A stretch of 64,000 nt of DNA from Isoetes taiwanensis. Its lineage: Eukaryota > Streptophyta > Lycopodiopsida > Isoetales > Isoetaceae. Positions 33,284 to 43,678 of the stretch are shown here, one piece after another (the first letter of the stretch is position 1; each line of letters starts with the position of its first letter). The DNA is taken from the NCBI GenBank assembly GCA_021234155.1, contig JAJEKV010000071.1:3842483-3906482 (forward strand). The letters run 5' to 3'. Made by a program: the position numbers and the translations under genes. The notes under the pieces were generated by a model. It made no database searches. It was given only the letters and a program-made list of their open reading frames with translations, and was not told where the DNA came from.

Positions 33284-35613
33284 TGTGACGCTCCCTGAAT
33301 ATATACGACCCCCGGCCGTATACATACGGGGACTTTCCCCTCCCATGGCGACCATACCGCCACGAGCAGGGCCCTCCGTCTATCCCGGGCCATCTATAGA
33401 GAGATGCCCGAGTGAAGGACACGAAGGTGTCATTCGGCCCACGCCTTCAGTGGGACTCCTACGTCGCGGAAGCGTGAATACATGTTAGCACACAACATAA
33501 TTCATATATAAATAACCACCACGAAGGGTGGCGCATCCATCCAAATACCAACAGCAAAGAATATGCATCTAACTAAGAAAACACCCCAAACCCCAGGTTC
33601 TACCCCGGTTCAGACTCCTGTGAGGGTAGACTGACGGCTCGGCCTCAAGAGATCAGCAGACAGAGATATAACCTGGCGTTGGCTGGCATAGAACATCGGC
33701 TAGGGTTGTCCACTCCATCCGCCCCTCCTGTGCACACTTTGCAGATGGGTCGATTCACGCTATGGCTTCGCTATAGCCTTCCGGAGACGCAGGCTCGAGG
33801 TACATGGAATAAAATAACGGCTAAGGTTAGCAAAATGGCTATTTTATAGCAGTTTTGCCAAGAAAAACGGCTAAAGTAAATGGAAAAAATGCCCAAAATA
33901 AAGGAAATTTTAGCCCAATGTTTTTGCCGCCTAAGTGAGTTTTTAGGTTGAATAGCCAAACCTTTACCTACAGACATATGTATCAGGACATCGATTAGCT
34001 AAACCTAAGATAGAGTGGTCTTGAAAAAATGGATAGATTAGCCTGAAATTTAACACTAATGTATGTACTAACTTTAAGAAATTTCAAATAGGATTTACAG
34101 TTTCTTTTTTCTTCCACTTTCTTTCTTGTTTCAAGTACAAAGTTGAAGCATTAGAGAAAAAGAACAATGTAGTCTCCCTTTTTTTTAGGTTTTTGAACAT
34201 GTTCATGTATGTTTATGTCTTGATTTATGTATTTACAATAAATTCAATATCTTTGCCAAAATGCTTAGATTTTTTTAAATTACTAGAGCACGATGGCTAA
34301 TATTTGCCTTTTCATTTTGTGAAAGTTTAGCCAAAAGCAAGAAACTTTGATGGAGAAAAACCATTTAGTTTAGCCAAGTGTTAGAAACTTCTGCCCCAAT
34401 TTGAAGATAGTTTAGCTAAACCTATTTTGGCTACACTAAAATATAGGAGTAGTAATTTATTCCATGTCGAGGTATCACCCTACTGAGCCTACTCCAGGGT
34501 TCATGACGCCCCGGTCCGATGAGGCAGGTCAGGGAAGCGTCCCCTTCCAGGATCACAGTGGTTCCATGGGTGAGCTAGAGAATACGCGTGCCGCATCAGC
34601 GACCCGCATCCTGCATCCCGACTTACTCACCCTAAATCTACTCAAAGTGCAAGGTGCCCCATACGGGTCACACCACTACACCTGTGGAGTGTCGGACCCA
34701 TACCCGCCCTCTACGTGGACTGCCATCAGGCCTAGCCCTTTGTAGGAGTCTCGGGGAGCCTTTTATGTTCGTGCAAGACCCCACCCCCACTTCACCATTG
34801 CGGTCCCTTCTTTGGTGCTAAGCCAATCCATAGCATCTATGACCCGGTGGTCTCTTGTACACAATGTGCCGCATCTAGTGGGATGCCTGTGGGCTCTATC
34901 TAGGAGCATACTACAATACATGGGCTCAGAGGTCTCTACCCCCGTAATCCCCCATTTCAGGGAGTAATACTATGCAAAGAACTATCAATCCATCCTTCAC
35001 AAGCATAATCGAAGATCGTAAATAAGAAGAACTCACCTTTACAATCAAGGGTTAGTTCCTACCAAGAAAAAACATAGAGAGAACAAAGAAGCGGACACAA
35101 CCAATTGCCCAACAGGGCTACCCTAGAATTCATGAGGCTATCCTAGCCACCCACCTCGAAGTTCGGGCTGGACCCGTTACCATTGGGTGCTTCCATCTCA
35201 CGGGTCTTGGTGTTCAACCCCAGCTACACGGGTAAAAGTGTCCGTATGGTGGCTGCTAGCAGCTTGGTAGGGTTAGGCGCTCAGCTCCTGCTCCTTTTTG
35301 GACGAATTTTGGGAGTCAATTAGGGATAGGGATCAGGTTGCGGCCTAATTTGGAAGTCCCCATTGGGCTAATCGATTTGGGCTGGTGGCACCTTCCCAAA
35401 GCATTAATTAGCCTAATTAATCCATTTAACCCTTAATTCCCTAAATTATAGGTTATTATCTTTAATGATTAGCTAATTTAATCCCTTTTAGGACAACCCC
35501 CTAGGTTACAATACCCCATGGTGGCGTACCTTTAGTGGGTGACGTGTCAGTATATTTATACGTATACCATATAAATACGTTACGTATACCGTATAATTAC
35601 GTGGAACGTCACA
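33284..35613 (-). repeat. 3' LTR of the chromovirus (with nested insertion)
   Basis: Boundaries are set by the target duplication on the left and by TGTGACG/CGTCACA-type ends. It is 2,330 bp long, of which 672 bp are the hAT-like element and its extra target copy. It aligns with 45,630-47,203. The U3 start (35,540-35,613) has a cluster of GGTATACGTA/TACGTATACC palindromes and ACGT cores. Confidence 0.92.
33795..34474. mobile_element. hAT-like MITE inside the LTR
   Basis: The 664-bp insert 33,803-34,466 has inverted ends CATGGAATAAA/TTTATTCCATG and is flanked by an 8-bp duplication TCGAGGTA (33,795-33,802 and 34,467-34,474). The other LTR lacks it and keeps a single TCGAGGTA, so the insertion came after the chromovirus. 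The interior has subterminal ACGGCTAA and TTTAGCCAA repeats, as in hAT elements, and no coding sequence. Confidence 0.88.
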
Positions 35614-35627
35614 TTCTCCCCTCCTTA
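35614..35627 (-). other. Polypurine tract
   Basis: On the minus strand AAGGAGGGGAGAA abuts the 3' LTR, the standard site for plus-strand priming in LTR elements. Confidence 0.75.
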
Positions 35628-36167
35628 AAAATAATGCTGTCCTCAGCATTGGGGTTAGTTGTTTGGATACAGTTACTTAAAGAAATTGAATTAGAAAGCA
35701 GTACATTGACGTTAAAAGTATAACATTAATACGTTGAAATTATAGCATTTCGGACAGTAATACATTGAAGTTGAAAATAACAAAGTGCAAGCACCAAAGT
35801 GCATTTTACAAACTTATCATCAGAGAAAGTTCAAGGACCGAAGTCCGATTTAACAACATCATAGACGACGAAATCACCCATGTAAACAAAGCGAATCCAA
35901 AAAGTTGGGTTATCAGCAACCCTCTATACATGGGCAGGTCACGAACTGCTCACTGGCCTGCACATGTCAATATATAAATATATATCAATAATATAATTAG
36001 ATTGTGGTTGAAGGGACCACCCCCTATAAATAAAGGAAAACTTATCTAGAAGGGAACCTATCATGACTATAGTTTGCAATTCATTGCGGCATAAGGAATG
36101 GTCAAATTCCCATTATAGCCGAGACGAACGCAGTCTATCAACTACATGCCTTCGCAGGAATTCGCGG

Positions 36168-36890
36168 TCATGTCAACATCAACAATACACCACGTCCTAG
36201 AGAACAGAAGGTGATCTCATCATCGGTAACTATTATTAAGTACGATGCATCTACCCCTCTACTGCATGATTCGCGGCGAATCAAGCCTTCAAGCTTACCG
36301 CCGGGAGCGGGGTTGATAGCATCGTTGATGGTGCGGCCCTGAGACTCGCGCATGAAGTCCGGATAGTGCTTCTCAAGGTCTATCTTCATCACCCAGGTAG
36401 CATCTTCAACTGGTAAGTGTTTCCACTTAACCAAGTATTGCAACATTTGAGTCCTTCTGGTTTGTTTATAAGCTCGATCAAGAAGAGCCTCAGGCACTAT
36501 CTCCAATTGCTCCTCTGTCATTTCTAGGAGGGTTGGGGTATCCAAAACCTCCTCTGGATCAGGGGTGTGTTGTTTTAGAAGACTCACGTGAAAGACCTTG
36601 TGGATCTTCAAGCGGGGTGGCAAATCCAAGCGATATGCCTGTTCTCCAACACGTTCAGTAATCTTGAACGGCCCAGCCCATCTGGGTGCCAACTTCTTGC
36701 AGTTACCAATCTTAAGCTTGGCTTGTTTTACTTTGATCTTAAGCCAAACCGATTCACCCACCTGGAAGACTCGTGGGGTTCTGTGTTTATCCGCTACACT
36801 CTTCGACGATCGCGCAGGCGCTAACAAGTAACCACGAACTTCTTCAACCAAAGCTTGCATTTCGAGAAGGAGTTGTTGAGAAACCTCCAC
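36168..36890 (-). CDS. Integrase C-terminus with chromodomain (chromovirus)
   Basis: An open stretch of 240 codons. The first part has the GPF/Y-type module (VFQVGESVWLKI, APRWAGPFKI, YRLDLPP, VFHVSLLK). About residues 130-180 form a chromodomain (LLDRAYKQTRRTQMLQYLVK, then WKHLPVEDATWV). Chromodomains of chromoviruses bind histone H3 tails and steer integration to heterochromatin. Part of a fossil element. Confidence 0.88.
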   Translation of the reverse strand: MEVSQQLLLEMQALVEEVRGYLLAPARSSKSVADKHRTPRVFQVGESVWLKIKVKQAKLKIGNCKKLAPRWAGPFKITERVGEQAYRLDLPPRLKIHKVFHVSLLKQHTPDPEEVLDTPTLLEMTEEQLEIVPEALLDRAYKQTRRTQMLQYLVKWKHLPVEDATWVMKIDLEKHYPDFMRESQGRTINDAINPAPGGKLEGLIRRESCSRGVDASYLIIVTDDEITFCSLGRGVLLMLT

Positions 36891-37036
36891 TTTAGAAACA
36901 GGGGGTTATGCCATGTGTGCGGAGTAAGGCATTGATAGCCGTAATTTATCATAAAGGGAGACGTGCGGAAGACTCACATTTCATCTTTGTTATAGGCAAA
37001 TTCTACGGATAAATATAATCAGCCCATTGTGATTGT

Positions 37037-37513
37037 TTACTCCACACATAATAACCGTAGCATATCCTCTATAATACGATTGGTAATGCTCGTCTGACCA
37101 TCCGTTTGAGGATGATAGGCCGTGCTCATAGCAAGCTTGGTCTGGATGGTGGCGAAGAAGTCTTTCCAGAATGCACTTACAAACTTGGGATCCCTGTCGG
37201 ATACAATAACTCTTGGCATTCCGTGCAACCTGAAAATCTCCTTTGCAAATAGCAGGGCGGTGTCAAAGGCGGTGTCGGTAGTCCGACATGGCAAGAAATG
37301 AGCCATTTTCGACAATTTGTCGACCACTACCATCAATGCATCATATCCACGGAGAGTACGTGGAAGGCCCACAATGAAATCCATGGTGATCACTTCCCAC
37401 TTTGCGTTGGGCACATCCAAAGGTTGCAACTCTCCTGGAACTCTTAATTGCTCAGCCTTGGTTTGTTGACACACCTGACACTGCTTAATGTATCTAGCAA
37501 TATCCTTCTTCAT
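37037..37513 (-). CDS. Integrase core (chromovirus)
   Basis: Shows the end of the zinc-binding HHCC part (CQVCQQTKAEQ) and catalytic DDE surroundings (WEVITMDFIVGLP, RVIVSDRDPKFVSAFW, AYHPQTDGQT). Inserts cDNA into the host chromosome. Part of a fossil element. Confidence 0.9.
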   Translation of the reverse strand: MKKDIARYIKQCQVCQQTKAEQLRVPGELQPLDVPNAKWEVITMDFIVGLPRTLRGYDALMVVVDKLSKMAHFLPCRTTDTAFDTALLFAKEIFRLHGMPRVIVSDRDPKFVSAFWKDFFATIQTKLAMSTAYHPQTDGQTSITNRIIEDMLRLLCVE

Positions 37514-37576
37514 CGAAGGCCAAAAAATAAGCGGAGCGGATCTTAAAGTAGGTCTTCATAAAACCCGCATGTCCAG

Positions 37577-38140
37577 CTATAGGGCATTGTGTGTGTCATG
37601 GAGAATCACCACATTACTCGAGGTCTCGTGTACACACAACTTATCCTTGTAATATAGCAAGTTGCCTTCTTTCTTATACGAACGGAAAACTTTGCGTTCT
37701 TTGTCTGTGCGTGCTTCTTTACTCAAACTACCCCAAACTTCACAGAACTCGGGATCTGTGGCTAAGGTCTGCTCTATTTGCTTCCCAAACTCACTGGTGA
37801 GCGTGGAGATTGCATTACAATGGGTTCGGGTTATCAAGGGATGGCGTGACAACGCATCCGCAACCACATTGTGCTTCCCAGGCTTATACATAATCTCGAA
37901 GTCATATTCTTCCAGAAATTCCATCCATCTTCTCTGACGGAGATTGAGATTTGGCTGGGTGGATAAATAACGGAGACTCTGATGATCCGTATCCAGCTGA
38001 AATCTTCTACCAAGAAGGTAGTGTCTCCAAATGCGCAGAGCGCGGATAACTGCTAACAATTCCTGATCATGGGTAGGGTATCGCTGTTCCGTTTCATTCA
38101 TTTTCTTTGAATCATAGGCAATAACCCTCCCCTCCTGCAT
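37577..38140 (-). CDS. RNase H and linker (chromovirus)
   Basis: VIAYDSKKMNETEQRYPTHD, ELLAVIRALRIWRHYLLG, TDHQSLRYL and NVVADALSR are the typical Ty3/gypsy RNase H blocks. It removes the RNA strand during cDNA synthesis. Part of a fossil element. Confidence 0.9.
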   Translation of the reverse strand: MQEGRVIAYDSKKMNETEQRYPTHDQELLAVIRALRIWRHYLLGRRFQLDTDHQSLRYLSTQPNLNLRQRRWMEFLEEYDFEIMYKPGKHNVVADALSRHPLITRTHCNAISTLTSEFGKQIEQTLATDPEFCEVWGSLSKEARTDKERKVFRSYKKEGNLLYYKDKLCVHETSSNVVILHDTHNAL

Positions 38141-38181
38141 TAGGACTCCACCGGTAGCAATCTTACTAGCATCCGTTGCTA

Positions 38182-38937
38182 CTAGTTTGTCCTTTTCAGG
38201 ATCGGCAAAGTGAGGACTGGTGCTGACGTTAAAGCATTCTTAAGCTTCTGGAAACCTACCTGGACTTTGGTTTTCCAATGTTCCATCCAATCCTTCACCT
38301 TCTCGTGCTTTGTGAGATCAGTAAGAGGTGCGGCAATCGTTGCAAAATCCTTAACAAACTTCCGATAATATCCCGCTAGTCCCAAGAAGCTCCGGACTTC
38401 GGAAACATTACCCGGAATAGGCCAATCCCTTACTGCTTCTCTCTTTGCTGGATCCGTAGCAATTCCCTCTGCTGAAATAATATGTCCCAAGTAGTCCACC
38501 TTGGGGGTGGCAAACTTGCACTTAGAGAACTTGGCAAAAAGCTGATGACGTCTGAGCTTTTGTAGGGCCAACCTAAGATGTTGTTCATGCTCCTTCAAAG
38601 TTTTACTATAGATGAGAATGTCGTCAAAGAAAATAACAACAAAGTCATCTAAGTATTGGCGGAAGACGTCATTCATCAACCGCATGAAAGTTGCAGGAGC
38701 ATTAGTTAATCCAAAAGGCATAACGGTAAACTCATAATGCCCATATCTCGTGCGAAAAGCAGATTTATGGATGTCCTCCTCCTTTATCCTTATCTGATGG
38801 TATCCGGAGCGTAAATCAATCTTTGAGAAATATTTGGCCCCTTGCAACTGGTCCATTAGATCATCTGCCCTAGGCAAAGCATACCGATTCTTGATGGTAT
38901 GCTTATTGAGCTGCCTATAATCAATACACATCCTCAA
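38182..38937 (-). CDS. Reverse transcriptase core (chromovirus)
   Basis: [54 protein letters not shown] and [12 protein letters not shown] match RT blocks 1-5 of Ty3/gypsy elements. Part of a fossil element. Confidence 0.93.
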   Translation of the reverse strand: MRMCIDYRQLNKHTIKNRYALPRADDLMDQLQGAKYFSKIDLRSGYHQIRIKEEDIHKSAFRTRYGHYEFTVMPFGLTNAPATFMRLMNDVFRQYLDDFVVIFFDDILIYSKTLKEHEQHLRLALQKLRRHQLFAKFSKCKFATPKVDYLGHIISAEGIATDPAKREAVRDWPIPGNVSEVRSFLGLAGYYRKFVKDFATIAAPLTDLTKHEKVKDWMEHWKTKVQVGFQKLKNALTSAPVLTLPILKRTN

Positions 38938-39021
38938 GGAGCCATCCTTTTTCTTAACAAAAAGGATAGGGGCGCCAAAAGGCGAAACACTAGGCCGAAT
39001 GAAACCTAGGCTTAGTAACTC

Positions 39022-41073
39022 CTAAAGTTGCTTCTTAAGCTCTGCCAACTCTGGGGGACTCATACGGTACGGGGCCTTACTGGTAGGCTTAGTACCTGGT
39101 TCTAGAGCGATCTCACATTCCACCCCTCTGAAAGGAGGAAGCTTCTGAATCTCATCTGGAAAAAGATCGCTAAATTCTCGGAGAAGGTTAGCAATCCCTT
39201 CCGGCAAGGTGTCAATTACTTGCTTCTGCTTAACATCTAACTCAATAGAGGCAAGTCTAATGATGCAAAGGAGCTTTTCCTTGCGTAACGCTTTATCTAA
39301 CTGCTTGAGGGACATAGACTGCATAATAGGGTTGAATGGTTCACCTTTTATAGTTACGCGAGCTCCGTTAGCGGCGTTGAAGGTAACCTCTCGTTTCTCG
39401 CAGTCTATATTGGCCTTTGCAGCTGCCAAAAATTCCATCCCAGCAATAAGATCATATTTGCCAATGTCCATTAGCTCGGCACCCAATGCAACTGGTGCAC
39501 CTGGCAACTGCATTTTAAGGTTAATGCGACGGCCATGTATGTGCCTGATCTTGCCACTGGCTAGCGTAACTGGCTTTGGTCGGGATCTCAACGTTTCAAG
39601 CTGCAATACCTGGGCCATTCTAGGAGAAGCAAAATTATGTGTACTACCCGTATCCATCAAAATTATGAAAGGCTTACTGTCTACTTGGCCAATGGTGGAA
39701 ATAACAGAAGGCTGGCTTTCAGCGTTTCCAGTTTCAATGGCTGCAAGAATATGAGACGCACCGTGAATGTACTCGGGAGCCTCGTCCTCGACAGGTGGTG
39801 TGGACTCAAGATCATCCCAATCAAGGTCGGCCATGGCGAGTTGGGCAGTCTGCGTGACATAAGGACAGTTCTGCATGAAGTGGCCGGGTCGCATACACCT
39901 GTAGCATGCCTTATCTCGGCGGAGCTGTTCTCGAGCCTCTTTAGGAATAGACTGTAAAAGGTTCCGAACCTCCTTACCGACATTATTCTGCTTATCAGGC
40001 GTGCTAAAGGTGACTTTCTTTTCCTGGCGGCCCTGAGTGTTTGGTTGAGAAGGTCCCGGACTGGGTGAGCGGCCCTTGTAAGGGGTATACTGGCGTGGCT
40101 GGGAGTACGATGCTGGACGTTGGTACTGGCTTCGCGGCGTATCCTCTTCAAGGCTCAATGCCTTAGCCTCGGCCTCCGCAACTGACTTGGGGTCTATAGC
40201 CTTAACCATTCGTTTAATGGAGGGGGCCAACCCTTCAATGTAGCCCTCCACCGCCCTCTTTTCATTCATACCCGGCACATATAACCTCAGGCGCATAAAT
40301 TCGTCAGTGTAGGCCTGGACTGACATACTCTTTTGTTCCAACCGGTAGAAAGTTTGAATCTGTTGGCATTTGTGCGCACGAGGCACATAATGCGACTTAA
40401 AGGCTTTGGCAAACTTTCTGAAGTTGCATCTGCTCCTATCCAAATGCTTGGCTCTAGCATAGCCCTTCCACCAAATACGGGCAGCTCCTGTAAGGTTTGT
40501 GGTGGCAACCTTTCCTGTATCCTTTTCGGTCATCCCATAGGATTTTCCAAATTCCTTCATCTCGTCGAGCCAGGACTCTGCATTCAGCCCCCCTCTAGAT
40601 TTTCCATCAAATTGGGCCAATTTCCTATTCTTCCATATGCTGGTTATGGCTGTATCAACTGTTTTTCGGTACTCCTTGTCCCGACGATGTGCATGGCCAC
40701 CGGATGACATAGACGAGTCAGAGGACTCAGAAGTTGCCGACTGAGAAGATGTAGCACTGTCCTTAGAGGAACCTCGATGACGTTTGGGACGGTGCCTCTT
40801 CGGTACGGGTGCAGGACTGGATTCAGGTACAGAAGGCTGCTGTGGTGGGGGACTTGGCGGTAACGGAGGTAACTCCGGTCCATCCTCCTGGGCATGCTGC
40901 GGTGGGTTGGCATTCAGCACATAAGTCTGCAACTCAACTAGTTGCCTCTTCATCAGCATAAGTTCCTGCTCAGGGGTTAACCTACTGGCATTCGAGGGTG
41001 TCTGCCAGGCGGCGTTGCGTGCACCGTCTATATTGAGCATAAGAAGATATAAGCAGAATTTCAATAACATCAA
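39022..41073 (-). CDS. Gag-protease (chromovirus) with start of RT
   Basis: An open stretch of 683 codons. A proline/serine-rich and basic region (about residues 55-135) precedes a capsid-like retrotransposon gag domain (about 140-300, with WLDEM, IWWKGYA, QAYTDEFMRL). A CCHC zinc knuckle CYRCMRPGHFMQNC lies near 390-403 and an aspartic protease with DTGS near 473. The C-terminus enters the RT N-terminal blocks (CEIALEPGTKPTSKAPYRM). Gag and protease in one frame with pol is common in plant chromoviruses. The long antisense frames here are shadows. Part of a fossil element. Confidence 0.92.
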   Translation of the reverse strand: MMLLKFCLYLLMLNIDGARNAAWQTPSNASRLTPEQELMLMKRQLVELQTYVLNANPPQHAQEDGPELPPLPPSPPPQQPSVPESSPAPVPKRHRPKRHRGSSKDSATSSQSATSESSDSSMSSGGHAHRRDKEYRKTVDTAITSIWKNRKLAQFDGKSRGGLNAESWLDEMKEFGKSYGMTEKDTGKVATTNLTGAARIWWKGYARAKHLDRSRCNFRKFAKAFKSHYVPRAHKCQQIQTFYRLEQKSMSVQAYTDEFMRLRLYVPGMNEKRAVEGYIEGLAPSIKRMVKAIDPKSVAEAEAKALSLEEDTPRSQYQRPASYSQPRQYTPYKGRSPSPGPSQPNTQGRQEKKVTFSTPDKQNNVGKEVRNLLQSIPKEAREQLRRDKACYRCMRPGHFMQNCPYVTQTAQLAMADLDWDDLESTPPVEDEAPEYIHGASHILAAIETGNAESQPSVISTIGQVDSKPFIILMDTGSTHNFASPRMAQVLQLETLRSRPKPVTLASGKIRHIHGRRINLKMQLPGAPVALGAELMDIGKYDLIAGMEFLAAAKANIDCEKREVTFNAANGARVTIKGEPFNPIMQSMSLKQLDKALRKEKLLCIIRLASIELDVKQKQVIDTLPEGIANLLREFSDLFPDEIQKLPPFRGVECEIALEPGTKPTSKAPYRMSPPELAELKKQL

Positions 41074-41279
41074 GTCTCACAATAAGTTCATTTTGGGTAG
41101 TACTGAAGCAAGAGTGAATAAGAGAAGACAAGAGAAAAGATTTTGATTATAAGTCAGAACAACTGTTACATAGAAGAACTTCACACTGAAGGTAGTTATC
41201 AACTTAAAGTCATATAATACACAAGTGGATCTTATACATGGCCACTTTTTTTTTTAGTCACACTGAACATAGTACAACA

Positions 41280-41780
41280 AAACTGAGGGCGTCCGGACCT
41301 AGGGGTTCGCAAAAGGGTACATAATGGAATAGCGAACACTTTCACGTACAGCTCTGATGAGCTTGTAATGTGCCCAGGCCTGGACGATGACAGGCTGATA
41401 ATCCCATGTGGGGCTAATAATGAGGAGATTGAAAAGCCTCCTCAATGCATAGAAGATTTGCCACAGGTGGTCATTGGCATCCTCGAAAGCTTCGTGCCTG
41501 GACATACTCCAATAATCCCACGTGCGGCGAAGGGTCTGTTTCAGGTCGTCGAAGGCTCATTCTCGCAGGATATTAACTATCTCCATACCCTTGTCTGGAT
41601 CATAAGGTTCTTCCGGCTCTTCGGGTTCATCCATCTCATAATCACCCTCTCGTTCCGGATATTCTCCATATCTCTGGCCATAATCTTGTTCAGGAGGTCC
41701 TTGATCATCCCTCCTTATCTGTTCGGTGATCCTCTCCTCGTACTCCTCAAGTGTTTCTTCTGCAAGACGACATGAATAAA
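41280..41780 (-). other. Extra chromovirus coding region: acidic segment
   Basis: Between gag and the further accessory frames, the minus strand holds an acidic, proline-containing stretch rich in Glu, Asp and Tyr, followed by a tryptophan-rich stretch (WQIFYALRRLFNLLI). I recognise no family. It belongs to the non-standard region upstream of gag. Part of a fossil element. Confidence 0.45.
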
Positions 41781-41989
41781 TATATATACGTTGAACAATT
41801 TCCTTCTACTCCACTTTAAGGAAGAGAATTAAACATTGAAGAGAAAAGACAATTCAATGGTTTTCAATAATACAAGAAGATACAAGGAAAAATCCTGAAT
41901 ATATATAAGAAAAGAGTACATAGCTTATGCCCATTAAAGGTAATGGCAATCAAAATTACATAAAACTACATACGATGATCCAATGAAAT

Positions 41990-42757
41990 CTAAAACTAAG
42001 AGGTCGACCCTTCAACATCTTGTGCTTGAGTGTCAAACTGGGGCTCTGGTCGATGCTGTAGGAGTAGCACGCTAGGATTAACTGATGAGGCAGCTGATGA
42101 AGCTATCTCTGGAGGAACATTTGTAGCCAATGGCGCCGCAACCAGCAGACTCATGTTCATCCAAGAACCAATCTCATGGTCAAACACTGCAATGGCTAGA
42201 TCACGATTCACCAGGATGACCTGCTCAAGGTTAGGAGCTAACTTCTTATGCCGGCTGTGGTCGAAAGTGCCCTAAGTGCCCATACAGCCGCCTCTGCTTC
42301 AGGTGCAATTGCCTTAGCAAAGAAGAGAACCTGTATGCTTGTAAAAGCCGACAAGAAAAACCGGGTAATATGGCATTTCAGCCCCTGAACCATTGGATGG
42401 GTTGAAGAGGCCAACTCAGACTCCAAATTCTGAGGCAGTTCCTCCTCCATGGCAAAGTCCTTCTCCTCCCGAGCATCTTTGGTTCTCATCACATAAATCC
42501 TCCATGGTTGGGTCGTCTTCAATCTTGGACGGCGTCGTTGATGTTGGGCACATGTGGCCCTCAGAGCTGAAAAACCGATTCGGGGAATTGAAGATGGGGT
42601 ACCACTGAATCATTAATGGCGTAAAGATAAGAGTGTCTTTGATAGGCTCAACATCAAGAGGTCGATAGTTGAGCAGGTTGGTGTATCTCCTACTCATAGG
42701 CAGGCGAGAATAATCAATGAAGTCATGCCGACCACGACAATACTTCGGCCAGCTCAT
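41990..42757 (-). other. Extra chromovirus coding region: unassigned frames
   Basis: Open stretches of 70-115 codons in more than one frame, coding-like in composition (for example SRRYTNLLNYRPLDVEPIKD). No family recognised. They may be the decayed remainder of the frame at 42,723-43,406. Part of a fossil element. Confidence 0.4.
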
Positions 42758-43406
42758 AGAGAAGATGAGCGGTCTTCTGCTTACCCTTATTGGCGATATG
42801 CTGATACGCCCATTGAATGTCGCTCAGCAGCAAATAGTCTTGATCCCCAACCTTGATGGTAGAAAGCGAGCTTAAGCCGACAAGAGCTTGGCCCTTACTA
42901 CGGGGTAGAGGTTTCTCTTTGGCCAATGCCCTCCATCTTACGAAGTCAGCATAGCTTATCTGCTCATCCTCCTCAGGATCCGGAGGAAGTGGGGACTTAG
43001 CCTGCTCCAGGGCCGTGTCGGTACCGTCAATATACCTATCCATGATAAGAGCAAGGGCAAACTGGGCCTCAAAGTACAGCCCATTAGAGCCACAATCAAT
43101 GATGGGGGCATGCTTAGCACGTCTGAGAATGCCCTTAAGAATGTCATAGCTATGGCGATCATCCCCAAACATGTGCTCTAAGATGTCCCTATGAAGATAG
43201 GGTTGAGGCGGCTCCCCGAAGAACTCTGCCTGGGGCAGGATTTCCTCATCATAGAACTCTAAAAAGGTCGCATAGTCAGGGTGTGCACGCATGTTGTCGA
43301 TGAGATCAACTGTACACTGCAACATGGAATCCAAGAGAGGGTAGGGAATCTGAGGATCCCATTGCTCGCCTCCCATGTACCAAGCTAGGCGGCCAGCGTA
43401 CTCCAT
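42723..43406 (-). CDS. Accessory chromovirus ORF of unknown function, 227 aa
   Basis: A clean open frame starts MEYAGRLAWYMGG. It is acidic and aromatic (FLEFYDEEILPQAEFFGEPP, DRHSYDILKGILRRAKHAPI) and ends with LLYELAEVLSWSA. It is not gag, pol or an envelope I can recognise: there is no signal peptide or membrane span. It lies directly downstream of the H3-bearing frame in the element's direction, so the two may have been expressed together. Part of a fossil element. Confidence 0.6.
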   Translation of the reverse strand: MEYAGRLAWYMGGEQWDPQIPYPLLDSMLQCTVDLIDNMRAHPDYATFLEFYDEEILPQAEFFGEPPQPYLHRDILEHMFGDDRHSYDILKGILRRAKHAPIIDCGSNGLYFEAQFALALIMDRYIDGTDTALEQAKSPLPPDPEEDEQISYADFVRWRALAKEKPLPRSKGQALVGLSSLSTIKVGDQDYLLLSDIQWAYQHIANKGKQKTAHLLYELAEVLSWSA

Positions 43407-43678
43407 TACTGCAGACGGGCGATGGGAGGAGGAGGAAACAAAAAGGAGTAAGAAATAATGAAACCCTAAAATGAATGTTAATTTTAAAGTTTCTGGGCAC
43501 GGCGTTCGAGGCGCCAGCTCATTATTATCTTTATTTTATTTTATTTTTTTATTAATATATATATATATTTTTTTTTTCGTAAAAGAAAGAAAATCACAGT
43601 TAAAATAAGAAGTCAAAGCAGTATTTGTATTAATATAGATATCGATTTACATAGGTACAAAATTGTTGTGTTACATAC

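Noticed and set aside
39209-39957. Plus-strand ORFs of 181 and 106 codons
   Set aside because: They are antisense shadows of the gag-protease frame.
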